A stretch of 64,000 nt of DNA from Dryococelus australis. Taxonomy: Eukaryota; Arthropoda; Insecta; Phasmatodea; Phasmatidae. A program made the translations under genes and the position numbers. Numbering within the stretch: the stretch's first letter is position 1; each line of letters starts with the position of its first letter. A model generated the notes under the pieces. It saw only the letters and a list, made by a program, of their open reading frames with translations, was not told where the DNA came from and ran no database searches. The stretch is taken from assembly GCA_029891345.1 (NCBI GenBank), contig CM057003.1:9614209-9678208 (forward strand), read 5' to 3'. Shown here in pieces: positions 51,611-62,235 of the stretch.

Positions 51611-51928
51611 GTTTATGGAGTTCGACCTTAAATTTTATTCATACTGGTTATGTTATTTTGTTTCGTTGTAATATAAAATGTTACAGTATAATAGAATGTA
51701 TTTTATTTGTTAGCATGTGTTTGCATCCATATAAAAAAACACATGTAACAAACAAAGGTGGTCTCGTGTGTACGGTTCTGACGCCCAATGTTTCAGGATC
51801 GAAACCACCTCGCACCTTCATTTTGTATGTCAATGTGGTCATTATGCCACGTGATGTGCCATTGGACTTTTGTGACACATTTTTAAGTGAGTTTTCATTT
51901 GACCCTGAAAAGGGCTGATGGTGTAATC
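51611..51928. other. Unannotated spacer between two transposase relics
   Basis: It may include the 5' part of lineage 2 or the terminal repeat of lineage 3, but no inverted repeat is clear. Confidence 0.3.
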
Positions 51929-53015
51929 TCAATAAGAGGACAAGTATCCCTCATTCTCAACCACCTGCCGCAGTCGTCGTGGTAGAGAGGCGACCAGAGA
52001 AGTAGCATAGCGTTGGCTACTAGCTGCTTCATCCCAGGCATCCGCTACTACCTCCCAAAGAGCATCTTTATTTACTGGCTGTGGATCAGGCCAGTTTTCC
52101 GCCATCATGCTCTTCGTCTCCGACAAAACATCCTCAACTGGATTCAAATAATCGCTGTAAGGTGGCCAATCTACGAGCTCTAGTTGGTCTTGCCTTGTGA
52201 ACCATTCTTGAACCCTCTGAGAAGTGAGTATCGGAGAATGGTCTTGCTGGAAGTGCAGCACACCATCGGGATACAAAAGTCGCACTGAGGGAATCATAAT
52301 GTTCTCTAGAATATGTAAATACTGCCCTGCATTGAGGCCGAGTGTATTCGGACCTCGATCTTCGATTCTGTGCAACACGTCTATCCCGCGTGCACTTATC
52401 CATCCCCAACACGCAACGGATGCATGACCATAGTGTGAGCACTCGACCACGTATTCCGGATTGTGTCGGGTCCCACGAGGTCTGAAGACACGCACCGGCC
52501 CATCACAATAGAGGAAAACACACATTCGTCGGAGAATACAACATCTGATCAGTCACGGTCAATGTTTCCCTCGGCAAAAAGCTTTAGTCGATAAATCCTG
52601 TGCTCATCGGTGAGACTTTGCTCCCTTGAAGCACGCCGGGATTTCAGTCCCGTCGCCGTCAATCGCCTAAGCACGGTACTCAAGCTGCCAGGAAAGTGCG
52701 TGGCACGTTTTAGCTGAATGGCGCTCCTGAAAGGAGTCAACTGCGCCTGGGTAATCAGACTATTGTCCTCGGCTGCAGTCGACACCTTCCATGAACCCGT
52801 TCATACACGACGTATCACGTCACCCATGTCCCGGAACTGCCGTACCCATCGACTCGCAGTGCTCTCTGGAACACCCTAACGTCGGTCTGCTTCAGCGGCG
52901 GAAAAACCTGCCGCCTCAACAAGGCCTATGACTCTCTCCCTAACCGACTGGCTGTGATCAGACGTCGCTGTAGAATGACGTTTCACTTCCTTGAACCGCC
53001 TGGCTCTGGCGAGAC
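51929..53015 (-). pseudogene. Tc1/mariner-family transposase relic, lineage 3 (nearly full length)
   Basis: The N-terminal helix-turn-helix region on the minus strand (about 53,000-52,790) includes SRWVRQFRDMGDVIRRV. Segment 52,785-52,549 (78 codons) continues with SLSTVLRRLTATGLKSR and LTDEHRIYRLKLFAEGN. The first catalytic Asp is in VFSDE at 52,539-52,525; a frameshift there separates it from the next frame. Segment 52,525-51,929 (198 codons) carries SHYGHASVACWGWIS, the second Asp in HFQQDHSPI, and the terminal acidic residue in LNPVED. It is the best preserved transposase in the window, with one main frameshift and a few stops. The preceding residues read PPYSDYLNP, with S-D-Y where S-P-D is usual. 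Confidence 0.88.
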
Positions 53016-53494
53016 ATCATTACACGATGACGTGTATTAAAACGGTTGTATATGCCTGTGATATAGAAGGTACGAATGCCCAGAGTCGAATGGGACCAAA
53101 GATGTGCGAAATGTGTATGTTGTCAGATGATATCTGTTTAAAAAGGGAGACCATAAGGCATGTCCGAAACTGCAGTAAGGTCCTCAACTGATCACGTGAC
53201 GAAGTTCAGGGATACAAATGCGTGGGCAATCAGGACCAAACTCTGTGAATTTGGAGGGGTACGCCAAATGCCCAAACCACCTGTCAAATCATCTGATACT
53301 ATTTACTTTCGTTACCCGTCGCATGACCATGCAAACACAGAGGTGTATAATGACACGAATATGAACAGTAAAACACAGACATGTTATTTTGTGTGAGTGT
53401 AACCCTTATGTTTGTCAATACATTTACTTTGTATTATATTTTGATTTACTATATGAGACACCAACAAGTCAACTGAAAAACGTAGTATTATTTC
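53016..53494. other. Unannotated non-coding DNA
   Basis: No gene is supported. Confidence 0.4.
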
Positions 53495-53730
53495 AGACTG
53501 TTCACAGTAAAGTGAGAACTTTTTAAGTCTCGTCTAAATATTTCCTTTCATCCAATTTCCATCTTCCTGCTGCTTTTTAATATAAACATTGCAATGTGAC
53601 CAATAAACACAGTGTATACATTTTCCCACCCTCAAAATGTAATGCCTGATGCTGCAATACGATATATTTATTATTGGTTTATGCCTGTTGGGAAGGTCTT
53701 AAAAAGTGCTCACTTTACCATGAACAGCCT
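53495..53730. mobile_element. MITE family M, short form (236 bp)
   Basis: The left end AGACTGTTCACAGTAAAGTG and right end CACTTTACCATGAACAGCCT are the family's inverted repeats. The interior is only about 180 bases and lacks the long-copy blocks apart from a possible CTGCTTTTTAATAT segment. It is an internally deleted or recombined derivative. Confidence 0.82.
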
Positions 53731-56700
53731 GTTGCAGGGACCAGAAAATAGTAAACGAAGAAATAGATTTCCTACAGATAAAATCGACCGCCTCCTTGGC
53801 GAATACGCATCGGGATGTGTCAGATCACAAAGTTACCTAATATATGTATACACATTCATATTCCTCACATTACCTAAGTGATAAAACTATTACGAAGTAC
53901 ACATGTTCGTAGTCAACAATTTTACTACGGTCAGCGTTGACAGATTACTTAGAATATAGCATACATTCTGTAGGTTGATACTTACTTCACACAAATTAAA
54001 TGAATGGACATTATCAGTGAAACTTGAATGTCCGGTGAGTACTGCTATGTGTGCCAAGCGCAGTAAAACGAGCAGTAGGTACGCAATAAAGCTCTGAAAG
54101 AGTTTTGGAAGTTAGGGGAGTTGTGTGCGGAGGGCCGTTACATTCACTATTTGTTAGGTGAATGCACGGTAGGAAAGAAAATAAGGTTAAAATATGTATG
54201 TGTGCGCCAGAAGTATAGGTTGGATGTAGTTTGAGTTAGAAGGTGTCAGATGTAGGCCTATACGTGTCTATGTGCACCTTAATAATTTTGCAACCTTTAG
54301 CTTACCATAGAAGAAACTGAGGATCTCTGGATCTCTGTAAATAACATGCACAAAAGCAACTTGCATACATTCTCAGCACATCGTATAAAATACAACATGT
54401 GAAATCCGAATAATTAATATATTAATGAAAAGAAAAATAAATAAAATCAGACCAAATGTGTTATGCAATTCAATAAGATGTAAAATTCGAATGTGAAATA
54501 TTTGTTAAACTTTAAATGTGTGAGTAAGAAAAATCACTATTCTCAAAAATCTAATTAAACTTATGTTGATGACCAAAAATGAAGTACCGCCATCCAGTAA
54601 AGAATAGAGTTAAATCAATTAAGGAAATTAAAACAAATTAAAAGATAAAAAATAAAATATGACTGTAGTGCTGCCGCAAAATTAAACAACTGACAACTGA
54701 CGAAATTAAAGTCAGAAATAAAAATTAGTTCATAACCGGAAGTAGTTTTCCTCAATTTATAACTGTTTAACAAACTGACTAAGCTCCCAAGAAATTAGTT
54801 GCTTTTACAGTTCTCACGATCCAAACCTTTACCTGAAAATTTCAGTTTAAATTTTAATTACTTCAGAAGAATTACTCCTCACTTTCCCTCAAATAGTTAA
54901 ACTGTGCTCAAATGAGATTACACTAAGTTCAATAGTTTTTAGATGTTTATGTGCTCCGGCGTTAGTAGCTCATACGGGATCTCAGGACTACTGATTATAC
55001 ACAAGTCTCGCGGCCAGAAAATGCCTAGTTCCGTACATTAAACTTCTTCTGAAAATGCTATAAGTTCGTAGTAATAGATTAAAAGTGAAGTCTTTCACGA
55101 AGGTCTGCACCCAGATTGTCAAACTCCTTGGAGTCGCCTGTTTTCTGATGCGGTACTAACGTGGCTGACATGGCGCCTGGCGTCTAGAGATCGGTGACCT
55201 GGCGTCTCCAACTAAAATCACTAATACAATTAGCTAGACACCTGCCATCAACCCTCCCCTATAATCGACTGTGGCAGTGACCTAATCACTACTTCCGGGA
55301 CTTATTACTAACTTATTCTTAGGTTGGCGCTGGGGATTCCCTAAGATTGAAATCTCAGCGAAAATACAATTAACCATCCATGTTGAAAGTCCCTTCAGAA
55401 GCAAGCCTTCCGGCATCTCCATTCAAGACTAGTCAATCGCGGCCTACTTCCTACTAGACCCCTTAAAATAAAATAAACCAAATTTAAAAATCTTTCTAAT
55501 AAGAGAATAAAGTAAATAATTAAACTTTGAAAATCATAAAGTAATTGCTGAGAACAAAAATAAACATATAAACATAATTTACAATATTGAAATAACAATG
55601 TGTCGAAACTAAGAATAATGCATGAAAATTATCACGGAATATAGAAATTAAGTGGACTTGTGGTTTATATAAATCATAAATTACGTGATTTAAAAATGTT
55701 ACCATTTCACATGAGAAATGTGTGAAAATTAACATTCAAATTAAAATAGCGTGTGAAATAAAATAAATAATACAATTCAAACACTTATATAGCTAATATG
55801 CACGTACCAAACATAACATAAAAACTTATGTCCTGTCGACCTATTACAATAATTAATCTGTTTAGGATATTATGATTGAGGCTTTCACTTTCTATATTTA
55901 TTAAATTCCTACATTTTACTACGCATAGTCCAATCTTGAGGTAATTTAGACAACATATGCTCATTCGCAGTGAACGTACAGTAGTTGCACTAGCCTTTGA
56001 AATATCGTGGTGTGTCTGATCAAGTTACCGTATTGATTTAACTGCTCTTGTCAATTATCAGTATTCAGTAGTACACAGGACGAGCTCTCGACACAATCGA
56101 CATTCTCACATCATCGAGCGCTGTAGCTTCTCGATAACACCTTATCCCAATACAAACACCACGTAAGAAGACGACAGCTGATCTCCATAGACTATGTATG
56201 CCACTGTTGACGATATATTAACTGTAGTTAATTATACACCCACATACTAATAAGCGAAAAAGAGCTCACCCCAAAACGATCTAATAGCGTGAACAGGCAA
56301 CACAGAATGACTAACGCACACACTCTGTGTGTCATCTGACTTGGAAACATGGACTTTTGCAGCAGCATTCTGGCATCATTAAAATAAATAGGTCACGTTC
56401 CACAGTGATTATTAGCAGTGGCCTTAAGTTGTTCATTTGCGATATAAAACAGAAATATTCAAGTGTTAACTGGATAATTTAAGGTACCTGAGAGTAACCA
56501 TCACTCTTCTTATTTACTTGTTTCGAATACGCGTTTTGTTCAGAGGCAAAATGTTTGTTATACTGAATATTTTATTAGACACTATGTTACTGTGTTCAGA
56601 TCTGTGTTCATTATTTTGACAGTTCGCACAATATGTTATATGAAAAGGAATTTACTACACAGAGATTACTATATATATATGAAGGCATTTTCAGATATTT

Positions 56701-57206
56701 CTTCACATTAAACACACACGCAACAATTTTATTTTTGTTTTAGTTTAACCGACCTAAATAAATATTACAGCAACACTACGGTTTTTCAACGTAATGACTA
56801 TAGGAATGTAGTTTTGAAACATATTAAAAATCACACTTTTAAGGTTTTCTAGTGTAATTATACCACGATCGCTAGGAAGTGTGTGACCTTCAACAATCTG
56901 CAAAATGCGCCGATTGTTTCATTAATGTTTAGTGTCTTTATTTACTAATGGATATAGCCATATATTTCGCTAAAATGTGATATTCGGTTTTCGAAAATGC
57001 GTACGACAGCAGGAAATCCATTTCTGTGTATCGATAATAAGAGACAAATATTATGACTACTTAACGTCTCACATAGAATAGCGTTTATTTTAATTATTAA
57101 CAGAGCAATTACGCATTCCTCTTTTACAGTTATCTGTAACTATAGACATTTCACATACGTTTACTGTTCCATTGTTTGAAGCATCGAATGTCGCGTACAT
57201 ACCTCG
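53731..57206. other. Unannotated non-coding DNA
   Basis: About 3.5 kb of AT-rich sequence with no recognised gene. The segment 54,950-55,460 is less AT-rich, with TCTCC/ACTTCCGG-type blocks, and might be an LTR or other repeat, but no ends were found. Confidence 0.4.
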
Positions 57207-57590
57207 AGACACGCTATGTTGCACAACACTGTAGCACAACTCGCCTTTACGACTGGTTTTCTTTCCGCTGGCTGCTTGCATGACTCGCGAACGTTTAGTG
57301 TGGAGCTCATGTGAGATAATTCGGGTAAAATATTTCAGGACAAGCTATGTTGCACAACACTGTCGCTTAACACTCATTTATGGCTGGTTTTCTTTCTGCT
57401 GTCTGCTACCACGACTCACAAACATTCATGTGAGGTAATTCCGCTAAAATATCTCATGACAAGATATGTTACACAACACTGTAGCTCAGATCGTCTTTAT
57501 AATTGGTTGATTATTCCATTAAGTGTTACCTGTTTGCGCGTGAGAGACGGCCTTCCAGTGAGAAGTTTATGTGAGATATGATGTTTTTCC
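57207..57590 (+). repeat. Three-copy tandem repeat, about 120-131 bp
   Basis: Units start at 57,207, 57,338 and 57,458 with GACANGNTATGTTNCACAAC. The first two share ACGACTGGTTTTCTTTCCGC (GGCTGGTTTTCTTTCTGCTG in copy 2). All share CATGTGAGNTAATTC-type ends. The third unit diverges after about 40 bases. Confidence 0.82.
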
Positions 57591-58742
57591 ATTAACTTCA
57601 TAATCGCAGGACGAGTTGCTTCATCCAATTAAATGCGTTGTATTCGCTTGGAGAAGCCGATGTTAGAATGATGCTCCAATAGAAGCTGAAGAGATTCTTG
57701 GCGCAGTTAAATCGCTGAACGATTGGCCGGATATTTCTGTGTGCTGGTTGCCTAAGAGCAAAGGCGATACATCTTGTCGAAAGCCGAAGATTGCTGAAGG
57801 GGACTTTAACTTTTTCCATCGCTCATATATTCTGACGGGAAGTGTACATTTTCAAATCCGCCTACTGTCCCTGCGAACCTCGTTCATGCGCGACACAATA
57901 CAAGTGGCGCTGAACTATCTTTGAGGGGCGCTTCTCCCAATGTAGTCATGTATGTTTGAACGCTCTATTCTCGTGTTGTTCCGGAGCTGTTTTCCATGCG
58001 TAAGCTAGTCGCACTTCCGGTCCTTAGCACAAGATCCCTGCCGTTGATTCGCCGAGAGAGGATGGATGCGTTTCCACCCCCCCCCCCCCCTTTACCTACT
58101 CGCCGTGTCGTGTGGGGTTGATCACGCGGCGGTTTCATATCCCTCGGAATCAGCTCCTACTATTCCGTACATCCTCTCACCCCTTCCTTCTTGCCACCAG
58201 CGCCGCAATCCCACTAACGTAGCACGCCCCGTGTCCTATATCCACCCTTTCAGCCCCAGTCCTACCCTCTCCCATCCCCTTTTTTCGCCCTTCAGCCATC
58301 GGGTCGCGGTGAGAGCGGTATTGTACTTTCGCCGTGTTTACCGACGCCGGGGCAAAGACTTTCCCTTATAAATTTCTTCGTCGGTTCTGTCCTCCCCCCC
58401 CCCCCAAACCTCATCCTCCCCTCGGCAATACGTCACTGCCGGAATGGAGTGGTTTCCTGTGTCGCCGCCGACGAAGTAAGGGGGGAAAAAACGCATTACA
58501 TCCCCGTGTCTTCGCCATAAAAAGAAATCGCGACGACCGTAAGGTGTGCTGAGCCACCCTCGTCGCGATTCCTTGACGCACGCCGCAAAAAAAGAACCAC
58601 CTTAAAATTCCAGGCCTTTCTTCCGCCGAGAAATACTCTTCTCACAACTGAGTGCGTACTTGAATTTTATTACCTGTGTCGAGGATAATTTACCGTACTG
58701 AACGGAGTCCACCATTATGTTTCTAAATTGATTAACATGTAA
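57591..58742. other. Unannotated DNA with GC-rich part and C runs
   Basis: The stretch 57,960-58,580 is GC- and CpG-rich with C runs at 58,077-58,090 and 58,394-58,405. It has no identifiable exon, but it is the most island-like composition in the window after 12.3 kb. Confidence 0.35.
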
Positions 58743-59152
58743 AGGCTCTTCACGATAAAGTGAGCACTTTTTAAATCAACTTCAGAAAAATGTCACTGCC
58801 CCTGTCTGCGTATATTTTAACGGGCTCACTGGGTGACATGCGCCCAGTAAAGTTGGTAACGATAGGTGGAAAGTAGTTCCATATCTCACCGTCTAATAGA
58901 AAGCGATAGAAAACCATTTGTGTTAACTAATTATTTCTTTCGCTTTCTGTTTTGTTATACTGCATCGAAGTGTGAAAATGAGCAGATTTTTAAAATATTT
59001 GGTATTATAATAATTTCACAGTTTCAACGTATGAATAAAGTGACGAGGCACATTTCAATGCTAATTTTACATAAGGCGGAAGAATACACAACGTGTATAC
59101 AAGTAGATCTTAAGCAGGGCTTTCAAAAGTGCTCACTTTACCGTGAACAGCT
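58743..59152. mobile_element. MITE family M copy 5
   Basis: The left end AGGCTCTTCACGATAAAGTG and right end CACTTTACCGTGAACAGCT are inverted repeats. The body carries GCGCCCAGTAAAGTTGGTAA and GTAGATCTTAAGCAGGGC. A SINE begins about 20 bases beyond the right end. Confidence 0.85.
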
Positions 59153-59172
59153 TATGTAAATAAACATTTTAA

Positions 59173-59402
59173 TAGTAAGTGAAGATATTTTGTGGTGCTC
59201 TTTACATCGAGGTCTCGAGAGCCGATTAGGGCGAAGCGCGGTGAATATGGAACAGCACCGAAATGAAATGGCGGGGAAAACGGGAGATCCAGGAGAAAAC
59301 CTGTCTACCAGCACCATCGTCAGGCACATGCAAAGATCCGGGAGCGACCCCACCGGGAATCGAACCCAGCCCAGGTGGTAAGCGTGTAGTATGGCCGCAG
59401 CC
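59173..59402 (-). mobile_element. SINE copy F
   Basis: Family blocks in order: GTGAAGATATTTTGTGGTGC, GGTGAATATGGAACAGCACC, AAACGGGAGATCC and the reverse B box GGGAATCGAACCC. The tRNA-like head is at the right. No target duplication is clear. Confidence 0.82.
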
Positions 59403-60381
59403 CGAACTTAAAATGTAGGTCTTCGAAAATACTTCACATAGTTAACAAATTACGCGACAAACAGTACAGTATGAGAAATCGACGCTGATCCACTACATAA
59501 CACTTTATGCGTACTGATAAAGCACGAATGGTAATGTTCCCCCCCCCCCCCATGTTTATAGTTTGTTTAAATTGTGGTCAAAGCGTACTCGTTAAGGTTG
59601 GGGGTATCTCATGATGGTAGAGCACCTAGGGTAGATAAATATAAAGAGTTTACATAAAATACTATAAGGTCGGGGGAGCATTGTTAATTGAACTACATCA
59701 ACAACTTTACCGAGAGCCAAGGTTATGCACTGTCATTGTCCCATTGAGAAGTAACATAAGGCTGATGAAGTATGACGGGTTATGGCGGTCGGCGCTGCAG
59801 CTTCTTGGGACGTCCATCTCGGCCGACGTCACTTGGACGTCCGTCTCGGCCGCCACCCTGCATTACCCTCATATCGGCGTCACATAACGCAACTTGTCCT
59901 GATTCCCTGGCTGGTAGAAAGAGGATTCCTGCTTACCGGGGTTTGGGCGATGCGAGTTGTCCTGGTTACAGCTCGTGTGTTATGGAATATTCAGGCAGGC
60001 CGTCGAAATAAGTCGTGTTCAAGATATCGTAACAATATACCTACATGGCAGCCTTCTTACATATGCACAGGGAAGTGCGAAATGTGTAGTGGAATCAGCA
60101 ACCGAGTGTGATGGACTGATGTAAGATAATTTTCCATACGATGGGTAGGATAAAAATTTCTATTGCAGTTTATAATGTTCACTGAACATTGTTTTACAGT
60201 ATTGACTAAATAAAACAACAGAGTCTTGTAAGGTGACATTTACACATTACAATCTAAACAGTTAAAACTGTTACAAATCAACCAATTCGACTGCGGATCT
60301 GTTGAAACTGCTCCAGTTGTATAGTTAAAATTCTACCAGTTGCTAGTATTCCCTGCTGGAACAGTGATTTCTACTGATTCC
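59403..60381. other. Unannotated DNA with a short GC-rich tandem duplication
   Basis: A 26-27 base unit, GGACGTCCATCTCGGCCG then GGACGTCCGTCTCGGCCG, is repeated twice at about 59,808-59,853. A C run lies at 59,540-59,551. No gene is supported. Confidence 0.4.
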
Positions 60382-61229
60382 TACACTTTAAAAATGTTTG
60401 GTACTTTTACAAGAAAAATACTTGGTAACCCAGTTGTCAAGAAAAAAAAAACCTTTGTAAAATTACAAACAGTTAGCTTGTAAAATATGCAAAACATATA
60501 TTTGTACAAATTTTAGCCTTGTATTACAACTTACATTATTGAGAAGTGTACATAACATCAAAAAATGAAATAAATTACTAATAAAGAATAAAGGAAAAAA
60601 AAAAAAAAAAAAAAAAAAAATACACTGCTTGTACGGCGACTAGAACTCACACCCCTCGTACTATTAGCCCCAAATCTTTAACCACAATATCAACTTCACT
60701 TACGAATTCAGCATTTATTTACAGGGCCTATGATCAAGTTCTTCAAGTACAAACAAAATATCAAGGAATTTATTTAATTACGAAGAATACATTTAATTCA
60801 TTTTAAAAGTTCTGTGTATCTAGAATCATTTACAGTTAATAAGTAATATGGTCACTTTTTATTGAAATCGTCATTTTTTATGATTATTTGAATTTTTTTT
60901 AATGGTTCACGTTATTCAAAATTGCAATATATTTATAATACATACATGCAATTCTTTTCTCACGCAACTACACTTTACATCATTTTTACACAAAAAGCTA
61001 TAGGGCCTATATGGTTTTACGTTGTTGAGTGTCCGCCATTTTACTGAAGCTCTTGGACAGTGGACCTGGGTCAGTATAGTACAAACATTTTTTTGAGGTA
61101 TATTACAAACACGACCCTTGTAGCTTTACAAACTAGTCGTTTTACAAGAGAAATCTTTGTACTGTTACAAGCATTCGTATAATTACAAACAATTTCTCAG
61201 TAAAAATCACAATTATTTTTTATAGTGTA
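60382..61229. mobile_element. Candidate MITE with CACTWTAAAAA ends and TA flanks
   Basis: After TA at the left comes CACTTTAAAAATGTTTGG. Before TA at the right, the reverse complement reads CACTATAAAAAATAATTG. Both flanks carry subterminal TTTGTAA/TTACAAA motifs in inverted arrangement (for example TGTAAAATTACAAACAG on the left and TATAATTACAAACAATTTC on the right). There is no coding capacity. TA flanks fit a Tc1/mariner-type target, but the superfamily is not determined. Confidence 0.45.
60597..60700 (-). other. tRNA-like stretch followed by a T run
   Basis: On the minus strand, GTGGTTAAAGATTTGGGG resembles an A box region and GAGTTCTAGTC a B box, about 32 bases apart. About 22 T residues follow (A run on the plus strand at 60,598-60,620). 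The T-arm does not pair properly, so it is not a working tRNA gene; it may be a SINE or tRNA pseudogene. Confidence 0.3.
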
Positions 61230-61841
61230 GTGAAGTGCACTGGCCTGTCAGTGAATCCCACTGATTCGCCAATATAAAACAGCTCATTAGAAGAATATTC
61301 AGTAAAATAATACTAATGACTGAAATCACCAATTGGAATTTACAATGTACGTAAATAAAACTTTTTATCTCGTTCAACTACAAAGAGTTTGAAAAGGAGA
61401 TACAGATATAACTTCCAGCATTATCGATTGCCAGCATCGACATTATCAGTGCAGGAAGGTAAAAAGATAGAGAGATCAGCTACCCGTAATATGGTAACCT
61501 TTGACAAACACGGAATCATCCTGGTATTTACTAAACAAAAGCCGCATTAGACACCACCATAATACACGGTTGAACTAACGTTTCCTAAAACTAACTCATC
61601 CTTGAAGTTTATATCTAGTTAAGGACCTCACGTAAGTATACAAGCAGTACGCCTCCATGTAACACCGAAGGAAGATGCACCGTTAGTTACCTAAATGACA
61701 GTTTACCTTCAAAACATTCATCAATGCTTACCCTGGTGTTGTTGGCGATTTAGATTCAAAGCATTTTCTCGGAATTAAATAAAACTTGTAGTTATTTCAA
61801 TTGCTTCAAGTCGCTTACCGTGGATGTATTCAAGCGACCAT
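61230..61841. other. Unannotated non-coding DNA
   Basis: No gene or family repeat is recognised. Confidence 0.4.
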
Positions 61842-61938
61842 AGGCCGTTCACGGTAAAGTGAGCACTTTTCGAAGCTGTTTCATCAGACATAATAACCAA
61901 GGGGCCTTAAAAAGTGCTCACTTTACCGTGAACAGCCT
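61842..61938. mobile_element. Minimal MITE M hairpin (97 bp)
   Basis: It consists almost only of the two terminal repeats. GTTCACGGTAAAGTGAGCAC on the left and GTGCTCACTTTACCGTGAAC on the right belong to a perfect 24 bp inverted match, separated by about 42 bases. It would fold into a long hairpin if transcribed. No target duplication is clear. Confidence 0.85.
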
Positions 61939-62140
61939 GTACCTGCTTTATGTACTGTCAACATTAAGGTGGTGTTTATGTTGTGGCTACGCATATGTTG
62001 TGTAGAACTGATCTTAACACTTGTGTTAAAATTGTTTTGTATATTCGTTACGTTAAAAATACATTCCGGTGAAAAATAAATTAAGTGCAATCATTCTATC
62101 ACAAAAAAAAATATTATCGACGAAGAAAAAAAATTACGGC
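61939..62140. other. Unannotated spacer
   Basis: Short AT-rich stretch without recognisable content. Confidence 0.35.
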
Positions 62141-62235
62141 CGGGAGGGTAATCGAACAGGCACTTAAGTGCCTGACGGTTTCCACTTTACGAAACTTAAC
62201 GTAGCACCAACTGCTCTATTTTACCATACCTCAAT
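62141..62235 (-). other. tRNA-like stretch with T run and an internal palindrome
   Basis: On the minus strand, AGAGCAGTTGGTGC resembles an A box and GTTCGATTACC a B box; a T run then follows (A run at about 62,125-62,133). Between them lies the perfect 18 bp palindrome CAGGCACTTAAGTGCCTG (62,157-62,174). The box spacing is longer than in a standard tRNA. It may be a SINE head or a tRNA pseudogene. Confidence 0.32.
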
